This document shows positions 32,523 through 41,835 of a stretch of DNA of 64,000 nt, piece after piece. The stretch comes from Nonomuraea maritima (GTDB lineage: Bacteria > Actinomycetota > Actinomycetes > Streptosporangiales > Streptosporangiaceae). The DNA is taken from positions 1-64,000 of the forward strand of contig NZ_FNFB01000018.1 of NCBI RefSeq assembly GCF_900100395.1, read 5' to 3'. The notes beneath the pieces were generated by a model that was given only the letters and a program-made list of their open reading frames with translations, had not been told where the DNA came from and searched no databases. The first letter of the stretch is position 1; every line of letters begins with the position of its first letter. The position numbers were made by a program, and so were the translations under genes.

Positions 32523-32544
32523 GGACGCATCAGGCGTCCTTTTT
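32523..32544 (+). terminator. Plus-oriented hairpin with T-run between two minus-strand genes
   Basis: GGACGC, loop ATCAG, GCGTCC, then TTTTT (32540-32544) on the plus strand. In minus orientation the A-run precedes the stem, so it does not look like a terminator of the 348-residue gene, whose stop is at 32570. Confidence 0.45.
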
Positions 32545-32569
32545 GTGGCCACTTGTCACACAAAGCGAC

Positions 32570-33616
32570 TCAGCTCAGCCTGCTTCCCGTCAGGGAACGG
32601 TGGTCCATGGCTTTGAACACCGTGGCCTTGGTGATGTCGTCGATCGCCTGGCTGATGCGCTTGGAGCCCTTGGAGTCGGGCTTCGTGCCGTCCTTGTTCT
32701 GGAACCAGACCAGCACCGCGTAGTGGCCCCACGTCAGGATCTTCGCGCCGCCGCTGCCCGCGCCGAGGTGCTTGGTGACCTCGTCCTTCCCGGCCAGTGG
32801 TTTGACGTAGTTCTCGGTGTTGCCCGCCTTGGCCACCTTGCCGGCCGACTTGCTGGTGTTGAGGTTGCCCACGCCGACCGTGCCGATCACCTTGCCGTCC
32901 TTGTCACGGAAGCTGGCACGGACGAACTGGGTGCACTTGGCCGCTTTGAGCGCCTTCTGGAGCTTGTCGCCCTGGGCGCCGTCGGTGCACTTCTTGTCCT
33001 TGCTGGTGATCGTCATCTCGTAGTCGCGGCCGGAGACGGAGAACTTCTTGTTCGTACCGAAGATCTCCTTGACCGAGATCGAGTCGGGGTCGGTGGTGCG
33101 GTCGGCGGCGAAGCCGTACTTGCCGGACGGCACCGACGGCAGCGGCGCCGAGGTCTGGCGGGCCGTGGTGGTCTGGTCGGGGGTGGGGGCGTCGGCGTTC
33201 CACATCACGGCGAGGCCCCCGCCGAACAGCCCGAGCACCAGCACGCCGCCGATCGCGGCCCACATCGGGGCGCGCGAGCGTGGACCCTCGTCGTACGGGC
33301 TCCACCCGACCCTGCTCTGCGGCACGTACTCGATCTCGGGGGAGGCGTCGGGCTCGCCCGGTGCCGCCGGGTCGGGCGAGGCGTTGCGCTGCTTGCGGGA
33401 ACGGCGGGGCGCGCGGCCCTCCGGCGCGGGTGCCGGCGGCTCACCAGGAGGCTGCTGACCGGGAGGCTGCTGACCGGGAGGCTGCTGACCGAGAGGCTGC
33501 TCACCGAAAGGAGCGAAAGGGTCGCCGGCGGTCTTGGGGGCGGGCGCCATCCCGTAGGGGGCGCCGCCGAACGGCGCGCCGCCCATGCCGTTTTCACGTT
33601 CGTCGGGAAAACCCAT
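32570..33616 (-). CDS. Proline-rich single-pass membrane protein, paralog of the 1078-residue neighbour
   Basis: 348 residues. The cytosolic part (1-117) is Gly/Pro-rich with four GQQPP units at about 43-60 and a basic patch RRSRKQR at 71-77. One membrane segment lies at 118-139. The exterior domain (about 160-348) aligns with the C-terminus of the upstream-oriented neighbour (FGTNKKFSVSGRDYEMTITS, then paired cysteines in KKCTDG and AAKCTQFVRASF, then WGHYAVLVWFQNKDG). No known family is assigned. A TAATGT box six bases before the ATG suggests a leaderless transcript. It lies 99 bases upstream of the paralog. Confidence 0.8.
   Translation of the reverse strand: MGFPDERENGMGGAPFGGAPYGMAPAPKTAGDPFAPFGEQPLGQQPPGQQPPGQQPPGEPPAPAPEGRAPRRSRKQRNASPDPAAPGEPDASPEIEYVPQSRVGWSPYDEGPRSRAPMWAAIGGVLVLGLFGGGLAVMWNADAPTPDQTTTARQTSAPLPSVPSGKYGFAADRTTDPDSISVKEIFGTNKKFSVSGRDYEMTITSKDKKCTDGAQGDKLQKALKAAKCTQFVRASFRDKDGKVIGTVGVGNLNTSKSAGKVAKAGNTENYVKPLAGKDEVTKHLGAGSGGAKILTWGHYAVLVWFQNKDGTKPDSKGSKRISQAIDDITKATVFKAMDHRSLTGSRLS
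33446..33505 (-). repeat. Four 15-bp tandem repeats inside the 348-residue gene
   Basis: The unit GGGAGGCTGCTGACC occurs four times in a row with small changes and encodes repeated GQQPP on the minus strand. Copy-number change would stay in frame. Confidence 0.85.
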
Positions 33617-33640
33617 GCGGCGACATTACCGTGACGCGCG

Positions 33641-34393
33641 TCATCGGGTTCCGAAGTCCTGCGTCCACCACGGGCCTCCTGGGCCGGAGGCGACGCCCAC
33701 GCCGATGGCCTTGAGCCGGCAGTTGAGGATGTTCCTGCGGTGGTCACGTCGGTCGAGCCAGCCGTCGACGGCCGCTTCCGGGGTGGTGTAGCCGGCGCCG
33801 ATGTTCTCGGCGGCCCCCCAGAAATAACCGGCACGTTCCATCCGGGCCCAGGGCGAGGAGCCGTTCGGCGAGTTGTGGACCAGCTTGCCGGTACGGGCCA
33901 TCTCCAGGGAGTGCCTGCGGGCGGAGCGCGTGAGACCGTCGTCGACCCGCAACGGACGGCAGCCGTGACGCGAGCGCGCGGCGTTGGTCAGCGAGACGAC
34001 CCGGCCGGCCATGCCGGCGAGCACGCGCACGCCTTCGCTGTGGTCGCCGAGCAGTGGGTCCTCGGGCACGTCGAAGCCCTGCACCAGGCCGGACGGTGTC
34101 CGGACCGTCCCGGGGGTGGCGCGGGCGGCCTTCTCGGGCGTGGTCTGCCGGGGGATCTTCTCGGCCAGCGGCCGGGACTTGCGCTCGGACGGTGGCGCGG
34201 GCCGGGTCGCCGCGGCGGGGGGCGGGACGGTCTCTTCGAGGTAGACGCGGCGGGCCTGCCCGGGGTCGTGGTCCAGGCGGCCGATGAGCACGCCGGTGAA
34301 CAGCGCCGCCAGCGTGAGGCAGCCCAGCACACCCAGGTGACCCCGGCGCCGAGGACCCCGCTGGGACCGCAGGGAGTGAAAGCTCTGCCACAT
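33641..34393 (-). CDS. CAP-domain (SCP-like) membrane-anchored protein
   Basis: 250 residues. A basic N-terminus, then a membrane segment at about 20-38 (LGVLGCLTLAALFTGVLIG), a Pro-rich linker to about 115, and a CAP domain (about 128-250): VVSLTNAARSRHGCRPLRVD, SLEMARTGKLVHNS, AAENIGAGYTTPEAAVDGWL, HRRNILN and WWTQDFG. The histidine and glutamate of the CAP cavity are present in HNS and AENI. Bacterial CAP proteins are extracytoplasmic; specific functions are mostly unknown. It is divergent from rplM and upstream of the 348-residue gene by 24 bases, so the three minus genes may be one unit. Confidence 0.88.
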   Translation of the reverse strand: MWQSFHSLRSQRGPRRRGHLGVLGCLTLAALFTGVLIGRLDHDPGQARRVYLEETVPPPAAATRPAPPSERKSRPLAEKIPRQTTPEKAARATPGTVRTPSGLVQGFDVPEDPLLGDHSEGVRVLAGMAGRVVSLTNAARSRHGCRPLRVDDGLTRSARRHSLEMARTGKLVHNSPNGSSPWARMERAGYFWGAAENIGAGYTTPEAAVDGWLDRRDHRRNILNCRLKAIGVGVASGPGGPWWTQDFGTR

Positions 34394-34500
34394 GCCGAAA
34401 TCAACGATAGGGATCGGGAGCCGTGGGATTGAAGGGGCCGCAGGGAAACGAAATGGAACCGTTCTGCGATCAGGTAGGATCGTTCGAGGTTACCGGTCTT
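34394..34500. other. Divergent spacer between the CAP-domain gene and the rplM promoter
   Basis: No gene. TATCGT read on the minus strand (about 34403-34408) lies 10 bases before the CAP start and might be its -10. TAGGAT at 34475-34480 on the plus strand has no matching -35. Confidence 0.4.
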
Positions 34501-34530
34501 TTGACCAGGACGCCTTCGGGCGGGTAGCCT
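34501..34530 (+). promoter_or_regulatory. Promoter of rplM-rpsI-glmM
   Basis: TTGACC (34501-34506), an 18-bp spacer and TAGCCT (34525-34530). The start point would be near 34537, giving a leader of about 165 nt before rplM. Confidence 0.75.
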
Positions 34531-34700
34531 CTCGTTTCGTGTGTGCATAGGTCCCCGTGACCAATGCGCGGCGCGTCCGGCGTCATCTCCCATGCTGCGG
34601 AGACGGAAGGTCCGGGCCGTCGTGTGCCCGCACCGACCGAACCCATGTAGCTGTCGCATCCGACAGCGCCGAAGACGCGAGCATAAAGAAGGCTACGACC

Positions 34701-35144
34701 GTGCGCACGTACTCACCGAAGCCCGCCGACGTCCAGCGTCAGTGGTACGTCATCGACGCGACCGATGTCGTGCTGGGCCGGCTGGCCAGCCACGTCGCGA
34801 CCCTGCTCCGCGGCAAGCACAAGCCGATCTTCGCCAACCACGTCGACACCGGTGACTTCGTCATCGTCATCAACGCGGACAAGATCGCGCTGACTGGCAA
34901 CAAGCTTGAGCAGAAGAGGGCGTACCGCCACTCGGGCTACCCGGGCGGTCTGCGTTCCGTCTCGTACGGCGAGCTCATGGAGAAGCGGCCGGACAAGGCC
35001 GTCGAGAAGGCCGTCAAGGGCATGCTTCCCAAGAACTCCCTCGGCCGGAAGATGGCCAAGAAGCTGAAGGTCTACGCGGGTAGCGAGCACCCGCACCAGG
35101 CCCAGCAGCCGGTGCCCTTCCAGATCACCCAGATCGCCCAGTAG
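34701..35144 (+). CDS. rplM: 50S ribosomal protein L13
   Basis: 147 residues, the usual length. L13 is an early 50S assembly protein. The GTG at 34701 gives RTYSPKPADVQRQWYVIDAT with AAAGAAGG upstream. Longer open frame back to 34557 covers the leader and is not conserved. The segment KHKPIFANHVDTGDFVIVIN is typical. rpsI follows in the usual pair. Confidence 0.98.
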   Translation: MRTYSPKPADVQRQWYVIDATDVVLGRLASHVATLLRGKHKPIFANHVDTGDFVIVINADKIALTGNKLEQKRAYRHSGYPGGLRSVSYGELMEKRPDKAVEKAVKGMLPKNSLGRKMAKKLKVYAGSEHPHQAQQPVPFQITQIAQ

Positions 35145-35170
35145 TAGTTCGAAAGAGTTAGAGGAGAACC

Positions 35171-35692
35171 GTGGCTGAGCCCACCGGTGTCGAGACGGTC
35201 GTCGAGGCCGAGCTGGAGGAGTACTCCGGCGAGGACTTCCCGTCCGAGTACACCACCGAGTCCGCCGCCAGCGCCGACGCTCCCGTGCGGAAGCCCGTCA
35301 CCACGGGCAACTCGTACGGCACGGGCCGCCGTAAGGAGGCGATCGCCCGCGTGCGCATCGTCCCGGGCAGCGGCAAGTGGACGATCAACGGTCGTTCGCT
35401 GGACACGTACTTCCCGAACAAGGTCCACCAGCAGATCGTCAACGAGCCGTTCGTCGTGCTGGGTGCCGAAGAGGCGTTCGACGTCATCGCGCGCATCGAC
35501 GGCGGCGGCGTGACCGGCCAGGCCGGCGCGCTGCGCATGGGTCTGTCCCGCGCCCTCGCGACGCTGGACGTCGAGGTCAACCGGCCGCCGCTGAAGAAGG
35601 CCGGCTTCCTCACCCGTGACGCCCGCGCCACGGAGCGGAAGAAGTACGGCCTCAAGAAGGCCCGCAAGGCTCCGCAGTACAGCAAGCGCTAA
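35171..35692 (+). CDS. rpsI: 30S ribosomal protein S9
   Basis: 173 residues including an acidic N-terminal extension of about 45 residues that precedes the conserved YGTGRRKEAIARVRIVPGSG. The C-terminal tail ends QYSKR, whose last arginine contacts P-site tRNA. GAGGAGAA lies upstream of the GTG. The stop is one base before the glmM TTG. Confidence 0.98.
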   Translation: MAEPTGVETVVEAELEEYSGEDFPSEYTTESAASADAPVRKPVTTGNSYGTGRRKEAIARVRIVPGSGKWTINGRSLDTYFPNKVHQQIVNEPFVVLGAEEAFDVIARIDGGGVTGQAGALRMGLSRALATLDVEVNRPPLKKAGFLTRDARATERKKYGLKKARKAPQYSKR

Positions 35693-35693
35693 A

Positions 35694-37040
35694 TTGGGGC
35701 GCCTTTTCGGCACCGACGGGGTACGTGGGGTCGCTGGTCGCGACCTCACGGCGGAGCTCGCCATGGACCTGTCCGTGGCGGCTGCGCACGTCCTCGGCGA
35801 TGCAGGCGCTTTCTCCGCCACCGGACGCCGTCCGGTGGCGGTCGTAGGCCGGGACCCGCGTGCCTCAGGTGAATTCCTGGAGGCCGCTGTGGTCGCCGGC
35901 CTTGCGGCGTCTGGTGTGGATGTGCTGCGCCTCGGCGTACTGCCCACCCCGGCCGTCGCCCACCTCACCGCGGCGCTCGGCGCCGATCTCGGGGTGATGC
36001 TGTCGGCGTCGCACAACCCGGCGCCCGACAACGGCATCAAGTTCCTGGCCCGCGGCGGCTTCAAGCTGTCCGACTCGGTCGAGGACGAGATCGAACGGCG
36101 GCTGGGTGAGCAGTGGAGCTTCCCCGTGGGCTCGGGCGTCGGTCGCGTACGTGACGCCTACGGTGAGGCCGACCGGTACATCTCGCACGTGCTGACCACG
36201 ATGGACCACTCGCTCGACGGGCTGAACATCGTGGTCGACTGCGCTCACGGCGCGGCCCACATGGTCGCTCCGGAGGCGCTGCTGCGCGCGGGGGCCCGGG
36301 TGGAGGCCATCGGGGCGCGTCCCGACGGCCTGAACATCAACGCGGAGCACGGCTCGACGCACCTGGACAAGCTCCAGCAGATCGTCGTGTCGCGCGGGGC
36401 CGACCTGGGCGTGGCCTATGACGGCGACGCCGACCGCTGCCTCGCGGTCGACCACACGGGCGCGATCATCGACGGCGACCACATCATGGCCATCCTGGCC
36501 GCGGCCATGCACGGCGAGGGCCGGCTGGTCAAGGAGACCGTGGTCGCGACCGTGATGTCCAACCTGGGCTTCAAGCTCGCGATGCGCGAGGCGGGCATCA
36601 CCGTGGTCGAGACCGCGGTGGGCGACCGCTACGTGCTGGAGCGGATGAAGGCGGACGGCTACAACCTCGGGGGCGAGCAGTCGGGGCATGTGATCATGCT
36701 CGACCACGCCACCACGGGTGACGGCCTGCTCACCTCGCTGCACCTGCTGGGCGTGATCGCCAAGTCGGGCGTGTCGCTGAAGGAACTCGCCTCGGTGATG
36801 ACGCCGCTGCCGCAGATCCTGATCAACGTCAAGGACGTCGACAAGGGCAAGGCCACGGTTCCCGAACTGCTCGCCGCCGTCGCCGAGGCGGAGGCGGAGC
36901 TGGGTGAGACCGGGCGCGTCCTGATCAGGCCGAGCGGCACCGAGCCGATGATCCGGGTCATGGTCGAGGCCGCGTCGGAGGAGCACGCCACCCAGGTGGC
37001 GGGCCGGCTGGCCGACGTGGTGCGCAAGGCCTGCATCTAG
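35694..37040 (+). CDS. glmM: Phosphoglucosamine mutase
   Basis: 448 residues. GlmM converts glucosamine-6-phosphate to glucosamine-1-phosphate for peptidoglycan precursors. The active serine that is phosphorylated is S106 in MLSASHNPAPDNGIK. The metal loop DGDADRC and phosphate loop RPSGTEPMIRVMVE are present. The family start GRLFGTDGVRGVA demands the TTG at 35694, one base after the rpsI stop and with no clear Shine-Dalgarno, so it probably depends on coupling. The longer frame to 35616 overlaps rpsI. Confidence 0.97.
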   Translation: MGRLFGTDGVRGVAGRDLTAELAMDLSVAAAHVLGDAGAFSATGRRPVAVVGRDPRASGEFLEAAVVAGLAASGVDVLRLGVLPTPAVAHLTAALGADLGVMLSASHNPAPDNGIKFLARGGFKLSDSVEDEIERRLGEQWSFPVGSGVGRVRDAYGEADRYISHVLTTMDHSLDGLNIVVDCAHGAAHMVAPEALLRAGARVEAIGARPDGLNINAEHGSTHLDKLQQIVVSRGADLGVAYDGDADRCLAVDHTGAIIDGDHIMAILAAAMHGEGRLVKETVVATVMSNLGFKLAMREAGITVVETAVGDRYVLERMKADGYNLGGEQSGHVIMLDHATTGDGLLTSLHLLGVIAKSGVSLKELASVMTPLPQILINVKDVDKGKATVPELLAAVAEAEAELGETGRVLIRPSGTEPMIRVMVEAASEEHATQVAGRLADVVRKACI

Positions 37041-37051
37041 AGAGTTCACCG

Positions 37052-37094
37052 GATCGGGTACGGCGCCGGGTGGCGTCGTACCCGATCTTTTTTT
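37052..37094 (+). terminator. Intrinsic terminator after glmM
   Basis: GATCGGGTACG (37052-37062) pairs perfectly with CGTACCCGATC (37077-37087), followed by seven T (37088-37094). It ends the rplM-rpsI-glmM unit. Confidence 0.95.
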
Positions 37095-37516
37095 GTGCCC
37101 GCGTGGTGGTGCGGGGGGTCGCCGTCCGTGACGAGCGTGTCCGGGTACGGCGCGCCTTCCGGTGGTCCGGTCGGCGGGTGGGGGCGTGCGGATCCCGGGT
37201 GGTGCGCGGGACCGCGCCTGGTGCGGATCCGCGGGGTGTTCCGCGTTTTCCCTGGTAGGGCGGGGTGGGGAATGGCGTGCGGTTTATCTTCCTGCCTAGG
37301 TACGAAAATGCCGACAAATGCTGACGCACACGAGTATCTGACAAGAAGTCAGAGTCGATTGGTAAATAACGGTATGTGAGTTACCAAATACAACGTCAGC
37401 GAAAATGGCGCCTATGTGTGGCTATTGGTGTATAACTGGTCAGCGCGCCGCAGCCTTTTCTCGTTTGAGCGGCGCGTATTCGTTTCCGTAGCCAAACCCT
37501 CAGAAAGGCCAGTCCC
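37095..37516. other. Gene-free spacer with AT-rich stretch
   Basis: No gene is supported. From about 37290 to 37440 the base composition drops well below that of the window. It includes an inverted repeat (37359-37387) and a TATAAC box (37431-37436) that may belong to the promoter of the secreted protein downstream. Confidence 0.6.
37359..37387. promoter_or_regulatory. Inverted repeat TTGGTAA-N15-TTACCAA
   Basis: Two perfect 7-base half-sites, centres 22 bp apart (two helical turns), lie 130-158 bases before the start of the secreted-protein gene. The geometry suits a dimeric regulator; no regulator is identified. Confidence 0.4.
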
Positions 37517-38278
37517 TTGAAGACCAAGACTGTCGTGGCCGCGGGCATTCTCGCGATCGCGACCCTCACCGCGACGGCTCAGGCCGCTGTCGCGGACACC
37601 CCCGAGCCCGCCGCCACCACCACCCCTGCGGCCTCGCAGGAGCAGCAGCAGGAGGCGGCCAAGGCGCCGGTCTCCACGGTGCCGACCGCGCAGCACACGG
37701 CGGAGTGCGGCAAGGTCACCCTGACCTTCACCAACCCCACCAACTGGGAGCACACCTTCGACTACCGCGTCGACAACCAGCGGGCCAAGTACCCGCCGGT
37801 GTCCAACCAGGTGATCAAGGAAGGCCCGTACGAGGGCAAGAAGTTCGGCTGGCGCTACAACCAGGTCAAGGTGGCCGCCAAGAGCTCCAAGACCGTCGAG
37901 GTGCCGTTCCGCGCGATGTCCGGCACGCACAAGGTGTCGTACTGGCTGCAGCAGGGCCCCGAGCAGAGGTGGTTCCTCGCCCCGGTGACGGTGGACGTGA
38001 AGACCTTCTGCAGCTCGCGCACCCAGGCTCCGACGTTCAAGCAGCCGCGCTGCACCGACAAGGACGCGCACATCGAGGTCCCGGCGGCCACCGGCGTCCG
38101 GTACTACTACCAGTCGGGTCGTCGCAAGCAGGCTCTCGTTGTCGGTGACAACAAGGTCCGCGCCGGTTCCTCGGGCGTCGTGCTCGCGGTGAAGACCAGC
38201 AAGTCCGTGATTCTGCGGGGCAAGACCAGCTGGCCTGTCAAGTTCGACAAGGCTCCCAGCACGTACACCTGCTCCTGA
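37517..38278 (+). CDS. Secreted protein of unknown function
   Basis: 253 residues. The first about 26 residues are a Sec signal peptide (MKTKTVVAAGILAIATLTAT, then AQAAVA). A Pro/Ala/Gln-rich linker follows to about 60. The rest has four cysteines (ECGK, FCSS, RCTD, TCS) and immunoglobulin-like beta patterning, for example VTLTFTNPTNWEHTFDYRVD and VEVPFRAMSGTHKVSYWL. I recognise no named family. The TTG start has AGAAAGG upstream. The gene is monocistronic, bounded by a strong terminator. The AT-rich upstream DNA suggests its own regulation. Confidence 0.88.
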   Translation: MKTKTVVAAGILAIATLTATAQAAVADTPEPAATTTPAASQEQQQEAAKAPVSTVPTAQHTAECGKVTLTFTNPTNWEHTFDYRVDNQRAKYPPVSNQVIKEGPYEGKKFGWRYNQVKVAAKSSKTVEVPFRAMSGTHKVSYWLQQGPEQRWFLAPVTVDVKTFCSSRTQAPTFKQPRCTDKDAHIEVPAATGVRYYYQSGRRKQALVVGDNKVRAGSSGVVLAVKTSKSVILRGKTSWPVKFDKAPSTYTCS

Positions 38279-38291
38279 TTTTCGCCGGACG

Positions 38292-38320
38292 AGCCCCCAC
38301 CCGTTCGGGTGGGGGCTTTG
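38292..38320. terminator. Bidirectional terminator between convergent genes
   Basis: AGCCCCCACCCG (38292-38303) pairs perfectly with CGGGTGGGGGCT (38306-38317), followed by TTGTTGTC and then ATTTT. An outer pairing GCCGGA (38284) / TCCGGC (38333) extends it. It serves the secreted-protein gene and probably the ABC run from the other strand. Confidence 0.92.
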
Positions 38321-38353
38321 TTGTCGTTATTTTCCGGCAAAACAAACAGGGAT

Positions 38354-39070
38354 TTATTCGTCCCCGGTGAGAGAAAAGGCCCGCAGGCGGCGGCCGGCGT
38401 AGAGGACGGCGGCGATCGTGACGACGATCAGGGCAGGGACGGCGAAACTCAGACTGACGTCCGACTCGAAGAACGCCGAGGTGGAGATCTGGTCGGCGAT
38501 CGCCTGCCCCCAGCGCTGGATCGAGTACGTACGGGCGCCCGTGATGAGGTTGCCCACCAGGCTCTCCCAGACCAGGGCGTAGAGGATGCCGATCGTGACC
38601 GCGTGCCGGGTGACCACGCCGAGCAGCAGGAACACGGCGGCGTACGCGACGCCGGCCGCCAGCGACCCCACGGCGAAGCCGGCCGCGATGTTGTCCTCGT
38701 TGCCGACCAGGATCCAGGCGGCGACGTACGTGGGCAGCGCGGCGAAGACCGCGAGCAGCGTGACCGCCACCACGAACTTCGTCAGGGCGATGACCGGTCG
38801 GGAGATCGGCTTCGACATCAGGTGGATGATCGTGCCGTCGTCGATCTCGGGGGCGATGACACCGGTGCCCGCGATCAGGCCGAGCAGCGGGAGCATCGTG
38901 CTGATGGCGAAGGTCTGCATCAGCGTGACGGTCGTGGCCTGGTCGTCGCCGTCGAAGATGCGCAGCAGCACCGCGAGCCCGATGAGGGCGAGGGGCAGCA
39001 ACAGGAGCAGGATGATCCGGCGGCGGCCGAGCAGGGCCCGGTAGGTGATGCCGGCCACGACGGCGTTCAT
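38354..39070 (-). CDS. ABC transporter permease (ABC-2 type)
   Basis: 238 residues, about six membrane segments, of the short ABC-2 exporter type: RRRIILLLLLPLALIGLAVL, then GLIAGTGVIAPEIDDGTIIH, a stretch common to such permeases. I chose the ATG at 39070, seven bases from GGGAG; a GTG at 39076 is too close. It is the last gene of a five-gene minus-strand run and presumably pairs with the ATPase at 39147. The substrate is unknown. Confidence 0.9.
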   Translation of the reverse strand: MNAVVAGITYRALLGRRRIILLLLLPLALIGLAVLLRIFDGDDQATTVTLMQTFAISTMLPLLGLIAGTGVIAPEIDDGTIIHLMSKPISRPVIALTKFVVAVTLLAVFAALPTYVAAWILVGNEDNIAAGFAVGSLAAGVAYAAVFLLLGVVTRHAVTIGILYALVWESLVGNLITGARTYSIQRWGQAIADQISTSAFFESDVSLSFAVPALIVVTIAAVLYAGRRLRAFSLTGDE

Positions 39071-39146
39071 CGCCACGCTCCCTGCTCATGGCCCCGCCGG
39101 GCGAGGCGGGCGCGGTCGTCGCTGTCGTGCCGCGGCCGGTGGTGGT

Positions 39147-40060
<914 letters not shown>

Positions 40061-40064
<4 letters not shown>

Positions 40065-40921
40065 TGCGCGGCCGCCTTCCTGTAGCGCAGGGCGAGCGCG
40101 CCGAGGCCGACGGCGATGAGCACCAGCAGGAACGCCGTGGAGCCCGCGCCGCTGGGGTAGGCGGCGCTCTCGATGGAGTGGGGCGGTGTGCCGAACAGCC
40201 ACGACTGCACGGAGTCGACCAGCCAGAACGGGTTGAGCACCCAGGCCCACGGCGCGATCGCGTCGTTGCCGGTGTTGACCATCATCCCGTAGAGCAGGGG
40301 CACGGACGCCGACGACAGCAGGTACACGGTGATCACCGAGGCCACCCCCAGCCCGCGCCGCGGCGTGAACGACGCGAGGGCCAGCCCGAACGCCGACAGC
40401 AGCACCGCCAGCACCAGCGCCATGAGCAGGCTGCCGAGGAACTCGCCGGTGGCGGGCGGCCCCGGCATGTCGACGACCAGCTCGCCCAGGTACATCACCA
40501 CGAGCGGGGTCGCCACCAGTGCGAACACCGCCACGGTCATGGCCGCGACCTTCGCGCCGACGTACTCGACGATCGTGAGCGGGCGCGACAGGTAGAGCGG
40601 CAGGACCCGGTGGCGTAGGTCGGGCGCGACGACCGTGGGGGCCTGCGCGGCGAGGAAGATCGCGACGACGGCCTGCATGACGACCGCGAACCCGCTGTAC
40701 TCCATGCCGCGCTGGCCGATCAGGGCCATCATCGCGACGGTCACGATCGCGGGCAGCAGCATGATTCCGGCCAGCGCGAACGGCACGATCTTGCTGCGCG
40801 CCGGGCGGCCGAGACCGAAGACGCCGCGCAGGCTGTGCGCGGTCAGCGCGAGGACGGTGTGGCCCCGGCCGAGCCGGGGGCCGTCGTAATGGCGGTAACC
40901 GATGTCGTAGATCTCAGACAC
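40061..40921 (-). CDS. ABC transporter permease (ABC-2 type)
   Basis: 286 residues. The N-terminal MSEIYDIGYRHYDGPRLGRG is a cytosolic motif seen in actinobacterial ABC-2 permeases. About six membrane segments follow, with LRHRVLPLYLSRPLTIVEYV between segments 2 and 3. The GTG start overlaps the end of the ATPase at 40914. It probably pairs with that ATPase or with the one at 39147. Confidence 0.92.
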
Positions 40922-41825
40922 GGGTGCTCGCCTCCTCCCTGAAGACGTCCTCGATGCGGTGACGGTTCTGTTCGAGGCGGATCAGGCAGAGCCCGAGGTC
41001 GGCGGCGGCGTCGCGGACGGCGTCGTACGTCTCGGGCCCGAGGACCTTGACCACCAGCATGCGGCCCTGCGGCGAGACGGTCTGCCCACCGGCGGTGAGC
41101 CGCTCGGCCAGGTCGTCGAGGCCTTCGTCGACCTCGACCGTGACGGTCTGCGTGGCCTGGGTGAACTCGCCGATCGCCGAGGAGCGCAGCAGCCGGCCGC
41201 CGTCGATGACGATCACGTGGTCGCAGACGCGTTCGAGCTCGCCCAGCAGGTGGGAGGTGACGAGGACGCTGATGCCGAACTCGGTGCCGATGCGCCTGAT
41301 CAGGGTGAGCATCTCGTCACGGCCGCGGGGGTCGAGGCCGTTGGTGGGCTCGTCCAGGAAGATCAGCTTGGGGTCGTGGACGAGGGCCTGGGCCAGCTTG
41401 ACCCGCTGCTTCATGCCGGTGGAGTAGCCGCCGATCGGCCGGTAGCGCTCTTCGGCGAGGCCCACGTGGCGCAGCACGTCGGCGGCCCGTTCGCGGGCGG
41501 CGACGCGTGGCAGGCCGGACATCCGCGCCAGGTGGACGACCAGTTCGGTGGCCGAGACGTCGGGCGGCAGGGATTCGTGCTCGGGCATGTAGCCGACGAA
41601 ACGGCGGATCTCGGCGCCCTGGGAGACGATGTCGAGGTCGAGCACCCGCGCCCGGCCGCCGCTCGGCGGCAGCAGGCCGAGCAGCATCTTGATGAGCGTG
41701 GACTTGCCGGCGCCGTTCGCCCCGACGAGCCCGGTGACGCCGGGCTCCACGGCGACCGTGAGCTGGTCGACCGCGGTGACGGTGGGGAAGCGTTTGGTCA
41801 GCCCCTCGGTGGCGAGGATGTGCAT
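40914..41825 (-). CDS. ABC transporter ATP-binding protein
   Basis: 303 residues. Walker A GANGAGKST (about 35-43), signature STGMKQRVKLAQ, Walker B LIFLDEPTNGLD and switch TSHLLGE are intact. It is clearly related to the ATPase at 39147, so the run holds two ATPase-permease pairs, perhaps a heteromeric exporter. The ATG is 10 bases after the DUF389 stop. Confidence 0.95.
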   Translation of the reverse strand: MHILATEGLTKRFPTVTAVDQLTVAVEPGVTGLVGANGAGKSTLIKMLLGLLPPSGGRARVLDLDIVSQGAEIRRFVGYMPEHESLPPDVSATELVVHLARMSGLPRVAARERAADVLRHVGLAEERYRPIGGYSTGMKQRVKLAQALVHDPKLIFLDEPTNGLDPRGRDEMLTLIRRIGTEFGISVLVTSHLLGELERVCDHVIVIDGGRLLRSSAIGEFTQATQTVTVEVDEGLDDLAERLTAGGQTVSPQGRMLVVKVLGPETYDAVRDAAADLGLCLIRLEQNRHRIEDVFREEASTRV

Positions 41826-41835
41826 GTGCCGGACC

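Noticed and set aside
30857..33634. 925-residue plus-strand frame over the proline-rich membrane protein genes
   Set aside because: The minus-strand products have a membrane segment, paralogous exterior domains and matched starts; the plus frame is Arg/Gly/Val low complexity.
34455..34484. ECF-type promoter GGAAC...GTT before rplM
   Set aside because: Spacing of 22 does not fit known ECF promoters; the TTGACC-N18-TAGCCT pair downstream is better.
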